Source of the DNA: Candidatus Doolittlea endobia
GTDB lineage: Bacteria; Pseudomonadota; Gammaproteobacteria; Enterobacterales; Enterobacteriaceae
NCBI RefSeq assembly: GCF_900039485.1
Contig: NZ_LN999833.1
Location: 770,735-834,734 of the forward strand
DNA length: 64,000 nt
Direction: 5' to 3'
The stretch's first letter is position 1; the number at the start of each line of letters is the position of its first letter. Positions 12,340 through 22,991 of this stretch are shown piece after piece. The position numbers and the translations under genes are program-made. Below the pieces are notes generated by a model, which saw only the letters and a program-made list of their open reading frames with translations, did no database searches and had not been told where the DNA came from.

Positions 12340-12716
12340 TCAAATCCCGGCGTCTCTAGTACCTAATGAATGCGCATTTTATAGCTGTTCAGTGGCTACG
12401 TAATCATCTGGAGTTCATCGTTAAGCACCACACTTCAGAAATCATCGGCGATTCGCCGAGCGAATAGCAGCAAGTCCTGATAGGTCCACCATAGGAGGGA
12501 AATAGAGTTACTTAGCGTGGTGAAAGTAACCAACCATATTATCCGGATTGAACAAATCCGGCTTGATCATTTTAGTTAGTAAATAGCACTGGCCAGCTAG
12601 GTAAGATTAAGATGATGATGAAATACATCTATGTTTCAAAATTGAAAAACCGCCTGTAGCATACAGTTATCCTTCTCTTCCTAACGTTGTACCGTTATAG
12701 TTGGGGATAATACAGT
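12340..12716 (-). pseudogene. zipA: decayed cell-division protein ZipA (C-terminal domain)
   Basis: Minus-strand fragments match the FtsZ-binding domain of ZipA in order. They are LGREG near 12690, NIDVFHHHLNLT near 12630, KMIKPDLFNPDNMVGYF near 12560, a segment around RRIADDF near 12450, and SVVLNDELQMIT plus MRIH with VLETPGF near the end at 12340. Several frameshifts and stops interrupt it. The membrane anchor and proline-rich linker upstream are not recognisable. ZipA normally tethers FtsZ to the membrane, and zipA-ligA adjacency is the E. coli arrangement. Confidence 0.85.
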
Positions 12717-13348
12717 GCCAGCATTACTTATTTCGGTATTTAAGCTGACCTTACCTTAACCGAATGCACTTCATCCGGCAGATACATGGGCTGCCTTTAT
12801 CTGCTAGAAAAGGAGCAATAGTGTCATCTTGTTTCTTCCAGATGGCCGGATGGTCTGGTGAGAAATACGTCCAACGTCATGGTGGCGTCTCTGTAACAAG
12901 ACGATCGAGAAAACTGCCGAGCACTTTTGCGAATGGTCAAAAACCATGCAAAATAACGCTACAATCACGTTTGTGACCGTAAGAATATCGGACGCAAATT
13001 CTATATTATAGCCATCTTAGCTGCTCTAGTGCTACATTTACCATATTGGACTGCCTCAGTTGACAGGATACTTTTAAATACAAGAGTTCATCAAGTTTTT
13101 TTTAAATCTCATGAATCCAATGTCCGTTATTTCCAGCGAACGTTACTTTCACACTACCTTGTTTTACCGAATTGTCAATTTTGTCTTAATCACAATAATG
13201 CTATAGCACACAGGTACTGTTTACGGGATGAATTATACGTTTAACCTACTTATTTACGTGTCGCAGTACTTATTACAGGTGCTGTCGTTACAAGATTTCA
13301 ACCAGATCCCAATAAATTGAATTTGAATTCTTACCAAGATGGCAGAGA
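12717..13348. other. gene-free stretch between zipA relic and bamE
   Basis: A plus-strand frame of 70 codons at 12764-12976 lacks a ribosome-binding site and resembles nothing I know. The zipA N-terminus would lie here on the minus strand, and ratB/ratA would lie on the plus strand in the E. coli order. I recognise none of them. Confidence 0.4.
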
Positions 13349-13705
13349 TTAACTAATAAAAGGACCCTCTATCGTCGATTTGTAGTCAATGTGCGTCAGA
13401 ATGTCGCTACTGTCAAAAGTCAGCGTCAGCGTTTTCTGCGAAACTGTTTTATCGCCTAGCTCACGGCGGAAAATATAATACCAAGTATTTGATCCGAACG
13501 GATCCTTCATCATTGGTGTACCAAGGATATAGATTGCTTGCTGTTTCGTCATATCAATATGAATCCTGGCGATGTCATCTGTAGTCAGATAATTGCCCTG
13601 ATTGATATCGGGATGATAAACTACTCTCTCGAACACGGAACAACCTACGGTCAACATCATCACAATAACAGTAGTAATCAACGCCTTATAACTCATAATC
13701 ATGAT
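13349..13705 (-). CDS. bamE: outer-membrane assembly lipoprotein BamE (SmpA)
   Basis: BamE is a small lipoprotein of the BAM complex that inserts beta-barrels into the outer membrane. The product has a signal with lipobox (MLTVGC, cysteine near residue 22) and the SmpA/OmlA core with HPDINQGNYLT, the TKQQAIYILGTPMM helix-strand and NTWYYIFR. Length is 118 aa against 113 in E. coli. The start ATG at 13705 follows AAAAGGAA at good spacing; an upstream frame to 13777 is not needed. Synteny with the nadK relic and grpE is that of E. coli. Its partner bamA is present at 51.9 kb. Confidence 0.93.
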   Translation of the reverse strand: MMIMSYKALITTVIVMMLTVGCSVFERVVYHPDINQGNYLTTDDIARIHIDMTKQQAIYILGTPMMKDPFGSNTWYYIFRRELGDKTVSQKTLTLTFDSSDILTHIDYKSTIEGPFIS

Positions 13706-14582
13706 ATTCCTTTTGAGAACAGGACGCTGATGAATAATAGACTCTGCCGGCGCTAGAACCTCTGCAAGGCCACCCATGTAACCTATGGTGAGAAAAATTA
13801 TGCTTTTCTAAACGCAAAACAACGTTGTTGTGATGTCGTTTCCGATCAATAGGTGAATGTCGGCTCCTGAAAACAATCTTTTTATTTAATTTTGTCTAGT
13901 GCTAGCATTGCGTTTCGGTGGCATTACTGTTTTCGTTAGCATTTTCACTAATCAAAATAATGCTGCCTAACAGTATCTTGTATAAGATGAGCTTAGATAC
14001 TAATAGACATGTTTCCACAAGATAGCTGCCATCAGCTCGCTGATATCTACGTCTAACCAAGGCTAATAGCCACCATGAGCTCTATGTGATCAGCATTTTC
14101 GATGTTAAGTTTCTCAGGCTGGAGATGCGGGAACTTTAAGCGTGATTGAGACAACTTCATTACTAGAATAGACGCTTACCGTTCACTTACTCAACGTCAT
14201 TCTCACAAATATTTTGTCAAGAAGACGTTTTTGATAACCGGGATCAGCATAATCATGGCAGATATGTTAACTGTTATGAAGCTGTATTAGAAATTGGCTA
14301 ATGCTCACGTAATTATGACAGCGAAATTAGGCGTTGTAGCCCTGCCTGGCTTATTACTCGGCGCGTCATGTATGCACCACGCTATATTCAAACATCTGGG
14401 CGACCTTTGTCGTACTATTACTAGTCTGGCAATAGCTGTCGAGTGCAGTCTGATCGCAATAAATTACTCTCTAATTATTAATGTGCACACAATTACGAAA
14501 TTAGCCTAGTCAATTGAGCTAGCACAGTTGACTTCCTGCAATAAAGATACTGCTAAGATAGCAGTATCAGCTAAATTTAGAA
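13706..14582. other. syntenic position of recN, no gene recognised
   Basis: E. coli has recN between nadK and bamE. This 0.88-kb gap sits exactly there but is shorter than recN (about 1.66 kb), and I found no RecN motif. A plus-strand frame at 14294-14509 has no family features. Confidence 0.5.
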
Positions 14583-15453
14583 TAATTTTTCGACTAGCCT
14601 AATTTAATACTTAATGTATTAAAATAATTGTAATCATTTGGATGAATTAAATCGAGAGAATAATTGCTTCGACGAATAAAAATCTTCCACCATTTTGGAT
14701 TGGCAGCGCTATCTGGCTATCACAACTGATTTCTAAGCCCGGCATCAATTTGGAAAATTTTAATCGAATTGTGCTGCTACCATGAATTACTAGCGGACGC
14801 GAAGACAGGATATGTGGAAACATCGGCACTAATGTAATTGCGTCCACCAACGGAGTTAATATTGGACCGCCAGCGGAAAGAGCATATGCTGTAGAGCCGG
14901 TTGGTGTAGCAATAATTAGGCCATCAGAACGTTGAGAAAAAGCAAAAGTATCATCAATATATACCTCGAACTCAATCATGCGCGCCATCTTGCCGGGATG
15001 TGCTACTACCTCGTTAATAGCGCTGCTTAAGCAGCTACAAGCATCGCCAAAGCAAACCTGGACTTCCAGCAAATGCGTTTTTCACTACGAAAGTGACCTA
15101 GCAGTACGTTTGATAATTGCACTAGCGCTGAATCTGGATCGAGGTCGGTCAAAAAGCCGAGATTACCGTGATTAATGCCAATAACTTTAATGTCGTAGCG
15201 TGCTAAAATTCTCGCCGCGCTTAGCATATTGCCATCACCGCCGACCACAATCGCCAGATCGGCCTGTTGACCGATATCAGCTAAATTACCAGTAATAGCT
15301 TCGCACAATTCTAAATCGCTGGCGATCTGATATTCAATGATAACGTAATATCCTTTTTTCTTTTAACCAATAGTACAGGGTCTCATGCGTAGACAACGCA
15401 TTAGAGTGACGCGGATGGCCGACGATGCCGATTGTTTGAAAAGTGCTAGTCAT
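14583..15453 (-). pseudogene. nadK: frameshifted NAD kinase NadK
   Basis: NadK phosphorylates NAD to NADP. The whole gene is present but broken. Frame 1 runs from ATG 15453 with IGIVGHPRH to about 15345, where an A6 tract has one A too many. The next frame carries the catalytic VVGGDGNML and [17 protein letters not shown] missing T near 15075 restores frame 1 ([27 protein letters not shown]). A third shift near 14690 precedes [20 protein letters not shown], and the terminal tryptophan codon is now TAG. The motifs are well preserved, so inactivation looks recent. It is divergent from grpE as in E. coli. Confidence 0.88.
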
Positions 15454-15503
15454 TTGATTACTGATCCACTGCGTGTTTTTACAAGCTTCATTATGCGCTA
15501 TCC

Positions 15504-15531
15504 CTTGAATCCTCGCTATTTGTCCCCATAA
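15504..15531 (+). promoter_or_regulatory. sigma-32-type heat-shock promoter of grpE
   Basis: CTTGAA at 15504-15509 and CCCCATAA at 15524-15531 are separated by 14 bp. This agrees with the enteric sigma-32 consensus (CTTGAA, 13-15 bp, CCCCATNT). It ends 43 bp before the grpE start, and the spacing suits a short leader. Confidence 0.85.
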
Positions 15532-15574
15532 TGACCTGACGAGCGAGAATAATGCTGAACCGCGGAGAAAATTC

Positions 15575-16180
15575 ATGATGACTAATAAAGAACAGAACAC
15601 CCCTGATCGGCCAGTCTTACAAGAGGGTGAAATAGAGAAAGTGCAGAAAGCCGAAACTTCTCCTGAGACGGTTGTCGTTGTGGATCCGCGCGATATGAAT
15701 CTGCGCGATGAGCGTATTGCTGAATTGGAAGTAGCATTGAGCCAAGCACAACAACGTGAGCGCGATAGTGTGCTGCGCGCCAAAGCAGAAATAGAAAATG
15801 TACGGCGCCGCAGTAAACAGGATATTGAAAAGGCACATAAATTTGCGTTGGAACGTTTCGTCGGTGAATTGTTACCGGTTATCGATAATTTAGAGCGCAC
15901 GTTAGATATGTCGGATAAAGCTAAGGCAGAGCTGGCCTCCATGCTCGAGGGGATTGAGCTAACGCTTAAAGCGTTGCTGGATGCTGTGCGCAAATTTGGC
16001 CTAGATGTGGTAGGAGACGTGCACGTGCCATTTAATCCTGAAGTGCATCAGGCGATGACTATGCTGGAGTCCGACGAGCATAAACCTAACCAGGTGATAA
16101 TGGTGATGCAAAAAGGCTATACCCTTAATGGACGCCTTATCCGCCCGGCTATGGTTGCAGTATCGAAAGCTAAAAACTAA
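15575..16180 (+). CDS. grpE: nucleotide exchange factor GrpE
   Basis: GrpE releases ADP from DnaK in the DnaK/DnaJ chaperone cycle. The 201-residue product (E. coli 197) has an acidic disordered start, a long coiled-coil helix (about residues 40-90, including [20 protein letters not shown]), the four-helix region around [13 protein letters not shown], and the beta domain ending [19 protein letters not shown]. The start may be either of two adjacent ATGs (15575 or 15578). It is transcribed away from the nadK relic behind the sigma-32-type promoter at 15504. Confidence 0.96.
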   Translation: MMTNKEQNTPDRPVLQEGEIEKVQKAETSPETVVVVDPRDMNLRDERIAELEVALSQAQQRERDSVLRAKAEIENVRRRSKQDIEKAHKFALERFVGELLPVIDNLERTLDMSDKAKAELASMLEGIELTLKALLDAVRKFGLDVVGDVHVPFNPEVHQAMTMLESDEHKPNQVIMVMQKGYTLNGRLIRPAMVAVSKAKN

Positions 16181-16186
16181 TATGTT

Positions 16187-16203
16187 CCCCGCTTTCCGCG
16201 GGG
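16187..16203 (+). terminator. possible hairpin terminator after grpE
   Basis: CCCCGC (16187-16192) and GCGGGG (16198-16203) form a 6-bp GC stem with a 5-base loop, six bases after the grpE stop codon. The downstream sequence CAATTCT is a poor U-tract, so termination may be weak. Confidence 0.5.
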
Positions 16204-16807
16204 CAATTCTGATCGTTGTCATTGATGGAAGCGTAGACCAGAAGCTGGAGGTCAGCGTTAAAGCTTGTCATCAAAAAACACAACATCGCAAGCAATATCT
16301 TTAAAACTTAAATTTAAGATGCGCCTAGAACCATACCATCTTACGTAAGTGTAGTACATAGCCTTTTTATAAGATCTTGTTTGAATCTACAAGTAATGTA
16401 ATATGTTTAGCACCATCGATGTATGGTGGGATTTTATCGTATTCGCTATAGTCACCAAAAGTGCTTAGTGCAATTGTCTCACAACCTTGAGACCTGCTAG
16501 GATATTCTCCATCAAAAGTCAGCAAAACGTCTCCTGACAGCACAAAATAATCTGACAAGGGAGTATCGATATATATTGTAGCGATAAAGTTACTACAGAT
16601 AGGGCTGAATAGTAGAACCGATACGGTTCGTGCTAGTGATCGCTGTAGGTATCATTATGGCGCTATCCTAGCGTGAGAACATCTGGGCTAATCGAAAAAA
16701 GAGTCTCGTCTGCCGGTTAGCGCTTTAGAACTAATACGGTAAAATGCAACCCGATAGCCTTAGATAGTCGCCGTCGATAATTTGACTACCGGATGGAACG
16801 TACATCA
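16204..16807. other. gene-free stretch before the trhO relic
   Basis: A minus-strand frame of 63 codons (16367-16558) has no family features that I can see and no clear ribosome-binding site. Nothing else is recognisable. Confidence 0.4.
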
Positions 16808-17565
16808 TTGCCTGTATTACATAATCGGGTCCCTAGTCAGGAATTATGAGTGCGTATGTTATTCGCTGAAAGCGGGATACGTACTGCCGTCTCTTTTTAC
16901 CACTATTTGTAGCCTGAAGATCCACAACCTTTCCGAGATGATCGCTATTGAAAATTCACTGCGTTGCAGGTTTTTAGCCGCATTTATATCACCTAGCTGA
17001 ATGGATTAATGCACAAATCAGCGTACCGAAAAGTTATTTTAACGCTATACGTGAGGCGCAGCATGCTGCATACCCGAAACTGAATGGGCATTCGGTTGAT
17101 GCTGCCTTGGACGACGACGGGAAATCTTTCTTGGCGCTGCGCGTATAAAGGTGCGACTGTGGATTGTCGCTGACGGTTTAACGACGTTCAATCTCCGGCG
17201 CACGTCGGCCACTACTTGAAAGTGGAAGAGATCAATGCCTTGGCGGACGATCCGCAAGCGCTTTTGTTGACATGCGCAATCGCTACAAATATGAGATAGG
17301 TCATTTTGACCAGGCTATTGAAATTTCTAAACAAAAAATCATAATGTATTATACCAGTTGTGAAAAGCCAGCGCCTGGATTATCGAATTCGTGTGTCACG
17401 GACGGAAACGAGGTTTGCCTCTGAGCAACGTTTTGCTGTAGTATGTCAGGAAGATCTGTTTTTGTCGCTGCCTTAGCAGCGTGCACGTTGCGCCGTTGGG
17501 AAAACGGGATAAAGATCTTTGATAAATCTCGTGAGCACATATCCGTAAAGGCTACCCATCAATGA
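16808..17565 (+). pseudogene. trhO: decayed tRNA uridine-34 hydroxylase TrhO (YceA, rhodanese-like)
   Basis: Fragments in order match E. coli YceA: LPVLHNRV at 16808, SFYHY near 16890, FTALQVFSRIYI near 16960, INAQISVP near 17015, AALDDDGKSFLALRV near 17097, VDMRNRYKYEIGHFDQAIEI near 17265, and RRWENGIKIFDKSRE near 17490. The rhodanese domain has lost the catalytic CxxGxR segment by deletion, and stops and frameshifts are frequent. The span is about 300 bp shorter than the gene. The product would add the ho5U34 tRNA wobble modification. Confidence 0.87.
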
Positions 17566-17823
17566 TGCCATGATGCCAACGCAGATACTTTCAAGGGAAA
17601 GTAAAGCGAGTTTTTTATTGCAGCGACAATCTTGCTTCTTTCCAAGAAGCTTTGGCCTGAAGTCGTTTCTGCTGCGTATCTTCGCTTGTGTGACTTGTGA
17701 CCACTGACCACTTTCTTGTCTCGCGGATGCGCCGCCATTTAGCCTCACTTAGTTAGGCATTGAAAGCTCAGGCGATACGGGCATATATTGCCCGCCACCT
17801 CTGCCAGAAAATTGCCTTTATCG
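17566..17823. other. short gene-free stretch downstream of deaD
   Basis: On the minus strand, FSGRGGGQ can be read near 17800, which resembles the Gly/Arg-rich tail of DeaD in a shifted frame. This suggests that the end of deaD once extended to about here. Confidence 0.4.
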
Positions 17824-17861
17824 GCTTTACTACATCTGTAATACTACAGATGTAGTAAAGC
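17824..17861. repeat. 17-bp perfect palindrome downstream of deaD
   Basis: Arms 17824-17840 and 17845-17861 are exact reverse complements with a 4-base loop (ATAC). It lies 30 bp past the deaD stop, inside the apparent relic of the deaD tail. There is no T-run on the minus strand, so it is not a classical intrinsic terminator, but it could stop or protect the mRNA end. Confidence 0.6.
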
Positions 17862-17891
17862 GTAATATTTTCATCACTAACGAAAACGAAA

Positions 17892-19661
17892 CTATCGCAA
17901 CAACGATATCCGGTTAGGTAGGAGACGCCCGCCATCCCGGCGTTCACCGCTATAATTTCCACGACCGACACTCGGACTACTGCGACGTTCGCTGCCGCGC
18001 GATTGCGTTTCGCCGACGAACTGCATATTTATCGGTTTGTTGAAAATACGCGTACGAGTGAAGTGAGACAACATTTCACTCGACATGCTCTTCGGCAGTT
18101 CTATGGTCGCGTGCGAGGCGAATAATTTAATATTTCCAATATAGCGACTGCTGATATCTCCTTCGTTGGCAATCGCGCCGACGATATGACGGACTTCAAC
18201 TCCATCGTTACGGCCTACTTCGATACGGTAGAGATCCATTGCGCCTAGATCGCGACGTTCACGGCGCGCTGGACGTTTGCTGCTTTCCCGGTACGTGTCG
18301 CGCTCACGGAACTCGCGGCGCGGGCGACGCGCAATTACCGGATCTGACGGCAGGATCAGTGGGCGTTCGCCTTGAGCCATTTTTAAAAGCGCCGCCGCCA
18401 ACATTTCCATATCAGGTTCTTCCGTCGGCTGTAATTTTACCAGCAGTGCGCGGTATATATCAAGATCATTACTTTCCAGCTGATTTTGCACCTTAGCGGC
18501 AAACTTAGCTAAGCGACGGGTACTCAGCACTTCAGCGGTCGGTAGATCTACTTCCGGGATGGTTAATTGCATAATGCGCTCAATATTGCGCAGTAAACGG
18601 CGCTCACGGTTTTCCACGAATAACAGCGCTCGTCCAGCACGGCCAGCACGGCCGGTACGCCCGATACGGTGTACGTAGGATTCGGAATCTATCGGAATAT
18701 CATAGTTTATCACCAGGCTGATACGATCAACGTCCAAGCCGCGAGCCGCGACGTCAGTAGCAATTAGAATATCCAAGCGGCCGTCCTTCAAGCGATTCAG
18801 CGTTTGCTCGCGTAGCGCTTGATTCATGTCACCATTCAAAGCGGCGCTATTATAACCGCTACGTTCAAGCGTTTCTGCCACTTCTAAGGTCGCATTTTTA
18901 GTTCGCACAAAAATAATGGCAGCGTCAAAATCCTCCGCTTCCAGAAAACGCCCTAACGCTTCATTTTTTCGTATACCCTGAACTGTCCAGTAACTCTGGC
19001 TGATATCAGGACGGGTATTCACGCTGGATTGAATGAGTACTTCCTGCGGCTCATTCATAAATCGGCGAGTGATGCGGCGAATTGCTTCCGCCATAGTAGC
19101 GGAAAACAGCGCGGTTTGATGCTCTGCTGGCACCTGTGCCAAAATGTTTTCAACGTCTTCAATAAAACCCATACGCAGCATTTCATCGGCTTCGTCTAGC
19201 ACCAGTCCGCTCAAATTAGACAAATCCAGTGTACCGCGTTTTAGATGATCAAGCAGACGACCCGGCGTGCCAACCACGATCTGCGGACCTTGACGCAACG
19301 TGCGTAATTGCACGTCATAACGCTGCCCACCGTACAGAGCAATTACGTTGATCCCTTGCATATATTTGGCGAAATCAGTGAAAGCTTTTCCTACCTGTAC
19401 CGCTAATTCACGAGTCGGTGCTAGAACTAGCACCTGCGGCGCGGCCAGTTCAGGTTTGATATTCTGTAACAACGGCAGGGAAAAAGCTGCGGTTTTACCA
19501 CTGCCGGTTTGCGCCATCCCCAGTACATCGCGGCCTGCCAGCAGATGTGGGATGCAGGCAGATTGAATGGGCGACGGATTCTCATAACCGAGCTCAGTCA
19601 GCGCATTAAGGATAGGAGCTTTCAGCCCTAGAGCGGCAAAAGAGGTTACTACTTTAGACAT
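17892..19661 (-). CDS. deaD: ATP-dependent RNA helicase DeaD (CsdA)
   Basis: This DEAD-box helicase acts in ribosome assembly and mRNA turnover, especially in the cold. The product has the Q motif ([12 protein letters not shown]), Walker A ([12 protein letters not shown]), DEAD as [13 protein letters not shown], and motif [15 protein letters not shown], then the CsdA RNA-binding domain ([20 protein letters not shown]). It is 589 aa against 629 in E. coli: the arginine/glycine-rich tail ends early, after GERRDGGR, in a frame that differs from the relic tail downstream. I chose the ATG at 19661 ([16 protein letters not shown]); an upstream start at 19676 would add five residues. It closes the nusA-pnp gene block. 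Confidence 0.95.
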   Translation of the reverse strand: MSKVVTSFAALGLKAPILNALTELGYENPSPIQSACIPHLLAGRDVLGMAQTGSGKTAAFSLPLLQNIKPELAAPQVLVLAPTRELAVQVGKAFTDFAKYMQGINVIALYGGQRYDVQLRTLRQGPQIVVGTPGRLLDHLKRGTLDLSNLSGLVLDEADEMLRMGFIEDVENILAQVPAEHQTALFSATMAEAIRRITRRFMNEPQEVLIQSSVNTRPDISQSYWTVQGIRKNEALGRFLEAEDFDAAIIFVRTKNATLEVAETLERSGYNSAALNGDMNQALREQTLNRLKDGRLDILIATDVAARGLDVDRISLVINYDIPIDSESYVHRIGRTGRAGRAGRALLFVENRERRLLRNIERIMQLTIPEVDLPTAEVLSTRRLAKFAAKVQNQLESNDLDIYRALLVKLQPTEEPDMEMLAAALLKMAQGERPLILPSDPVIARRPRREFRERDTYRESSKRPARRERRDLGAMDLYRIEVGRNDGVEVRHIVGAIANEGDISSRYIGNIKLFASHATIELPKSMSSEMLSHFTRTRIFNKPINMQFVGETQSRGSERRSSPSVGRGNYSGERRDGGRLLPNRISLLR

Positions 19662-20266
19662 GCACACGCGCCTCATTATTTCTTAATGGCGGCCAGTCTA
19701 CATACCTCGTCGTGAAAATTTTCATCTATTTTCATCAAAAGTGTGAACAGGCTCAAATTATATTTATAATAAAACACTACACCTTCACAAAATAAAAAGG
19801 ATGCAGTTTGTTGAAGTTTTATTCGTTAGCTATTGCTGGTTCGATGCTGAAAAGTTATATACCTCTTATTACTAACAACCGTCAATTCTAACAACGTTGG
19901 TTGGCGCGGCATGCTATTTGTTGCTTCTGCCTTGAGTCAACGCTTCTTTAATATTTTCAAACGGCTTTACGCACGTTATAAAAAACACAGTGCGCAGAAG
20001 CGCTCTTTGCGACCCTTTAAATCGTCCTACGATGAACGGTAGCTGATGCTATAACACAGAATAATACCACGTTAAATACTTGTTGAATCAATCCCTGGTA
20101 TAGAATTATACGTTTCAACAGGTAAGAGCATTGCATGTTATCGCTCTTAGCTTAAGTCTATCGTGCCAAACAGACTATCGCAACGAACTACTAGAAAAAG
20201 CAAGATATCATTCCATGCTCGAATAAAGACATTGGATGAACGTTCTGTCCTTTATCTAAATTAAGT
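19662..20266. other. syntenic position of nlpI, no clear gene
   Basis: E. coli has nlpI between pnp and deaD. This 0.6-kb gap is shorter than nlpI (0.88 kb). On the minus strand PTLLELTVV near 19890 could be a trace of the NlpI C-terminal YALLELSLL, but this is too weak to call. Confidence 0.45.
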
Positions 20267-22384
20267 TTATTTTACTTTAGGTATCACAGACTCCTGGCCG
20301 GAAGAACTAGCGTCCTTAATACTTAGGCGAATGCGACCCTGTCGGTCCATTTCCAGGACTTTAACTGGGACTGCTTGGCCTAGCGCTAGACAATCAGCCA
20401 CTTTCTCTGTGCGTTTATTGGCGATCTGAGAGATATGCACAAGCCCTTCTTTGCCACCACTAATAGCAACAAAAGCGCCGAAATCTACGATGCGGGTCAC
20501 TTTGCCATTATAAGTGCGGCCTACTTCGATTTCGGCGGTAATTTCTTCGATGCGACGGATAGCGTGACGGGCTTTATCGCCGTCGGTAGCCGCCACCTTT
20601 ACGGTTCCGTCATCTTCGATTTCTATTGTCGTGCCGGTTTCTTCCGTCAGCGCTCGGATAACCGAGCCGCCTTTACCAATTACATCCTTGATCTTATGGG
20701 AACTAATTTTAATAGTATGTATGCGAGGCGCGAATTCGGAAATATCGCCGCGTGGAGAACTGATCGCTCGCTCCATCACGCTTAAAATATGCATACGTGC
20801 ACTCTTGGCCTGATTTAGTACTACTTGCATGATTTCGCGAGTGATACCTTCAATTTTAATGTCCATTTGCAGCGCAGCTATACCTTCACAACTTCCAGCA
20901 ACTTTAAAATCCATATCACCAAAATGATCTTCATCACCTAAAATATCAGATAATACAACAAAGTTATTACCTTCTTTCACCAGACCCATGGCAACACCGG
21001 CAACGGCCGCTTTAATGGGCACCCCCGCGTCCATTAGCGCCAGCGACGCTCCGCACACAGAAGCCATGGAAGAAGAACCGTTTGACTCGGTGATTTCCGA
21101 TACCACGCGCACAGTATACGGGAATTCGCTAGCGTTTGGCATTACAGCTAAAACACCGCGCTTAGCTAGACGACCGTGGCCGATTTCTCGCCGTTTCGGC
21201 GATCCTACCACACCAGTTTCACCTACGCAGTACGGAGGGAAACTATAATGCAGCAAGAAGCGGTCTGTCCGTTCACCTGTCAATTCATCAATATTCTGCG
21301 CATCGCGCTCGGTACCTAGAGTAGCAGTGACCAACGCCTGAGTTTCACCTCGAGTGAATAATGCTGACCCATGGGTGCGTGGCAATACGCCGGTTCGTAT
21401 GTCCAAGCTACGAATCATATCTTTTTCACGTCCGTCAATACGCGGTTCGCCACGCAGTACACGACTACGCACGATATTTTTCTCTAGTATCTCTAAGAGG
21501 TCCTTGATCTTATATGAATCTAATGTTTCATTTTCTACCGTTAAGGCTTCAACGACATCGGCCTTAACAGCATCAACCGCGGCATAGCGCTCTTGTTTTT
21601 CAGTGATGCGATAAGCGTCGCCTAAACGGGACTCTGCTAGTTCGGCGATACGCACCTGCAGGTCGACATTAACTTCTTGCGCCTGCCACTGCCATTTCGG
21701 CTTGCCGGTTTTAGCCACTAATTGATTAATGTTATCGATCACGATCTTCTGCTGATCGTGCCCGTAGACTACGGCGCTTAGCATCTGATCTTCGTTCAGC
21801 AGCTTCGCTTCAGACTCTACCATTAGAACAGCGTTCTGCGTACCGGAAACTATCAGATCCAAACGGCTTCTGATTAATTCGTCTTGAGTCGGGTTCAGAG
21901 TATACTGGTCATCAATGTAACCAATACGTGCGGCGCCAATAGGGCCGTTGAACGGGATACCGGACAAGCTCAGCGCAGCGGAAGCGCCAATTATTGCTAC
22001 GATATCGGGGCTGACTTGCGGGTTAACCGAAACTACGGTAGCGATAACCTGCACTTCGTTCAAAAAACTCTTCGGGAATAGCGGGCGGATAGAACGATCA
22101 ATCAGACGAGAAATTAGTATTTCTCCTTCACTCGGACGGCCTTCTCTCCGGAAAAACCCCCCTGGGAAACGGCCCGCGGCGTAGGTTCGCTCCTGATAGT
22201 TGACAGTAAGCGGAAAGAAACTCTGTTTCTGCTTTGCTTGTTTAGCACTCACGACAGTTACAAACACCGCTGTGTCATCCATGCTTACCATGACTGCGGC
22301 AGTTGCCTGGCGGGCCATCATACCTGTTTCTAGGGTGACGGTATACTGACCGTATTGAAACTTGCGAACAATCGGATTTAGCAA
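20267..22384 (-). CDS. pnp: polynucleotide phosphorylase
   Basis: PNPase degrades RNA 3' to 5' by phosphorolysis and is a degradosome component. The 705-residue product (E. coli 711) has two RNase PH domains; the second holds the catalytic aspartates in [13 protein letters not shown] (near 483-494). A KH domain ([19 protein letters not shown], about 560-578) and an S1 domain ([18 protein letters not shown], from about 620) follow. The start is TTG at 22384, as in E. coli (MLNPIVRKF), with AAGGA seven bases upstream. It follows rpsO across a strong terminator hairpin. Confidence 0.97.
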   Translation of the reverse strand: MLNPIVRKFQYGQYTVTLETGMMARQATAAVMVSMDDTAVFVTVVSAKQAKQKQSFFPLTVNYQERTYAAGRFPGGFFRREGRPSEGEILISRLIDRSIRPLFPKSFLNEVQVIATVVSVNPQVSPDIVAIIGASAALSLSGIPFNGPIGAARIGYIDDQYTLNPTQDELIRSRLDLIVSGTQNAVLMVESEAKLLNEDQMLSAVVYGHDQQKIVIDNINQLVAKTGKPKWQWQAQEVNVDLQVRIAELAESRLGDAYRITEKQERYAAVDAVKADVVEALTVENETLDSYKIKDLLEILEKNIVRSRVLRGEPRIDGREKDMIRSLDIRTGVLPRTHGSALFTRGETQALVTATLGTERDAQNIDELTGERTDRFLLHYSFPPYCVGETGVVGSPKRREIGHGRLAKRGVLAVMPNASEFPYTVRVVSEITESNGSSSMASVCGASLALMDAGVPIKAAVAGVAMGLVKEGNNFVVLSDILGDEDHFGDMDFKVAGSCEGIAALQMDIKIEGITREIMQVVLNQAKSARMHILSVMERAISSPRGDISEFAPRIHTIKISSHKIKDVIGKGGSVIRALTEETGTTIEIEDDGTVKVAATDGDKARHAIRRIEEITAEIEVGRTYNGKVTRIVDFGAFVAISGGKEGLVHISQIANKRTEKVADCLALGQAVPVKVLEMDRQGRIRLSIKDASSSGQESVIPKVK

Positions 22385-22595
22385 AATGATGTCCTTTTTT
22401 TAAAGTGCGTAGCGCTTTCATCAAAGCGCCTACCGTTGTTAACTAACACCTTCTCATCGGATCCTCGCGACTAATGCGAACCTTATCTTAACGAATAAAG
22501 TTTCTTATTGCCTTGCGAACTTCAGCAATGGAAGAGTTTATTTGTCGTTCATCTCCGTTCGGAAATGACCGACTACAGGATGAGCGTTGCCTAGA

Positions 22596-22622
22596 AGAAG
22601 GGGGCCCATACGGCCCCCTTCT
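22596..22622 (-). terminator. rpsO terminator hairpin
   Basis: An 11-bp stem (22596-22606 paired with 22612-22622) rich in G:C lies 18 bp past the rpsO stop codon on the minus strand and is followed there by TCTAGG. This is the position of the rpsO terminator in E. coli, in the rpsO-pnp intergenic region. Confidence 0.8.
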
Positions 22623-22640
22623 CTCCTAAAACTGTTTATC

Positions 22641-22910
22641 TTAGCGACGTAGACCCAATCCTTCGATAAGGCTGGTGTAACGTGCCACATCTTTATTTTT
22701 CAGGTAGTCGAGCAGCTTACGACGTTGCGCGACCACATGCAACAGACCACGGCGGCTATGGTGATCTTTTTTGTGCTCTGCAAAATGGCCCTGCAAATGG
22801 CTAAGCTGAGCAGTTAAAAGAGCAATCTGAACTTCAGTAGAACCGCTGTCTTTAGCATCACGACCAAAATCAGAAACAATTTTCGATTTTGCTTTAACAC
22901 TTAGAGACAT
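22641..22910 (-). CDS. rpsO: 30S ribosomal protein S15
   Basis: S15 binds the central domain of 16S rRNA early in 30S assembly. At 89 aa it equals the E. coli length, with the typical [13 protein letters not shown] and [20 protein letters not shown] segments (rRNA contact region near residues 40-65) and the C-terminal [12 protein letters not shown]. It sits between truB and pnp as in enterics. Confidence 0.98.
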   Translation of the reverse strand: MSLSVKAKSKIVSDFGRDAKDSGSTEVQIALLTAQLSHLQGHFAEHKKDHHSRRGLLHVVAQRRKLLDYLKNKDVARYTSLIEGLGLRR

Positions 22911-22991
22911 TGTTACACCTTAAAATAACTGTAAATAGATAAGCCGATCTTTAATTCAGCTGTTTGCTTTATAGACAGTGGTATTCTACTC

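Noticed and set aside
12764..12976. A 70-codon frame upstream of the zipA relic
   Set aside because: No Shine-Dalgarno sequence and no recognisable domain. Not enough to call a gene.
14647..15308. Two overlapping frames that could be a split or programmed-frameshift NAD kinase
   Set aside because: The N-terminal start lies in another frame, a third shift and a TAG codon remove the C-terminus, and no recoding signal is visible. Pseudogene is the simpler reading, although slippage at the A and T tracts remains testable.
17041..17300. A possible small regulatory protein in the relic zone before deaD
   Set aside because: The sequence matches TrhO (AALDDDGKSF, DMRNRYKYEIGHF) in broken frames, so it is a pseudogene.
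19662..20266. An nlpI pseudogene
   Set aside because: Only PTLLELTVV is suggestive. The match is too short to support a call beyond synteny.
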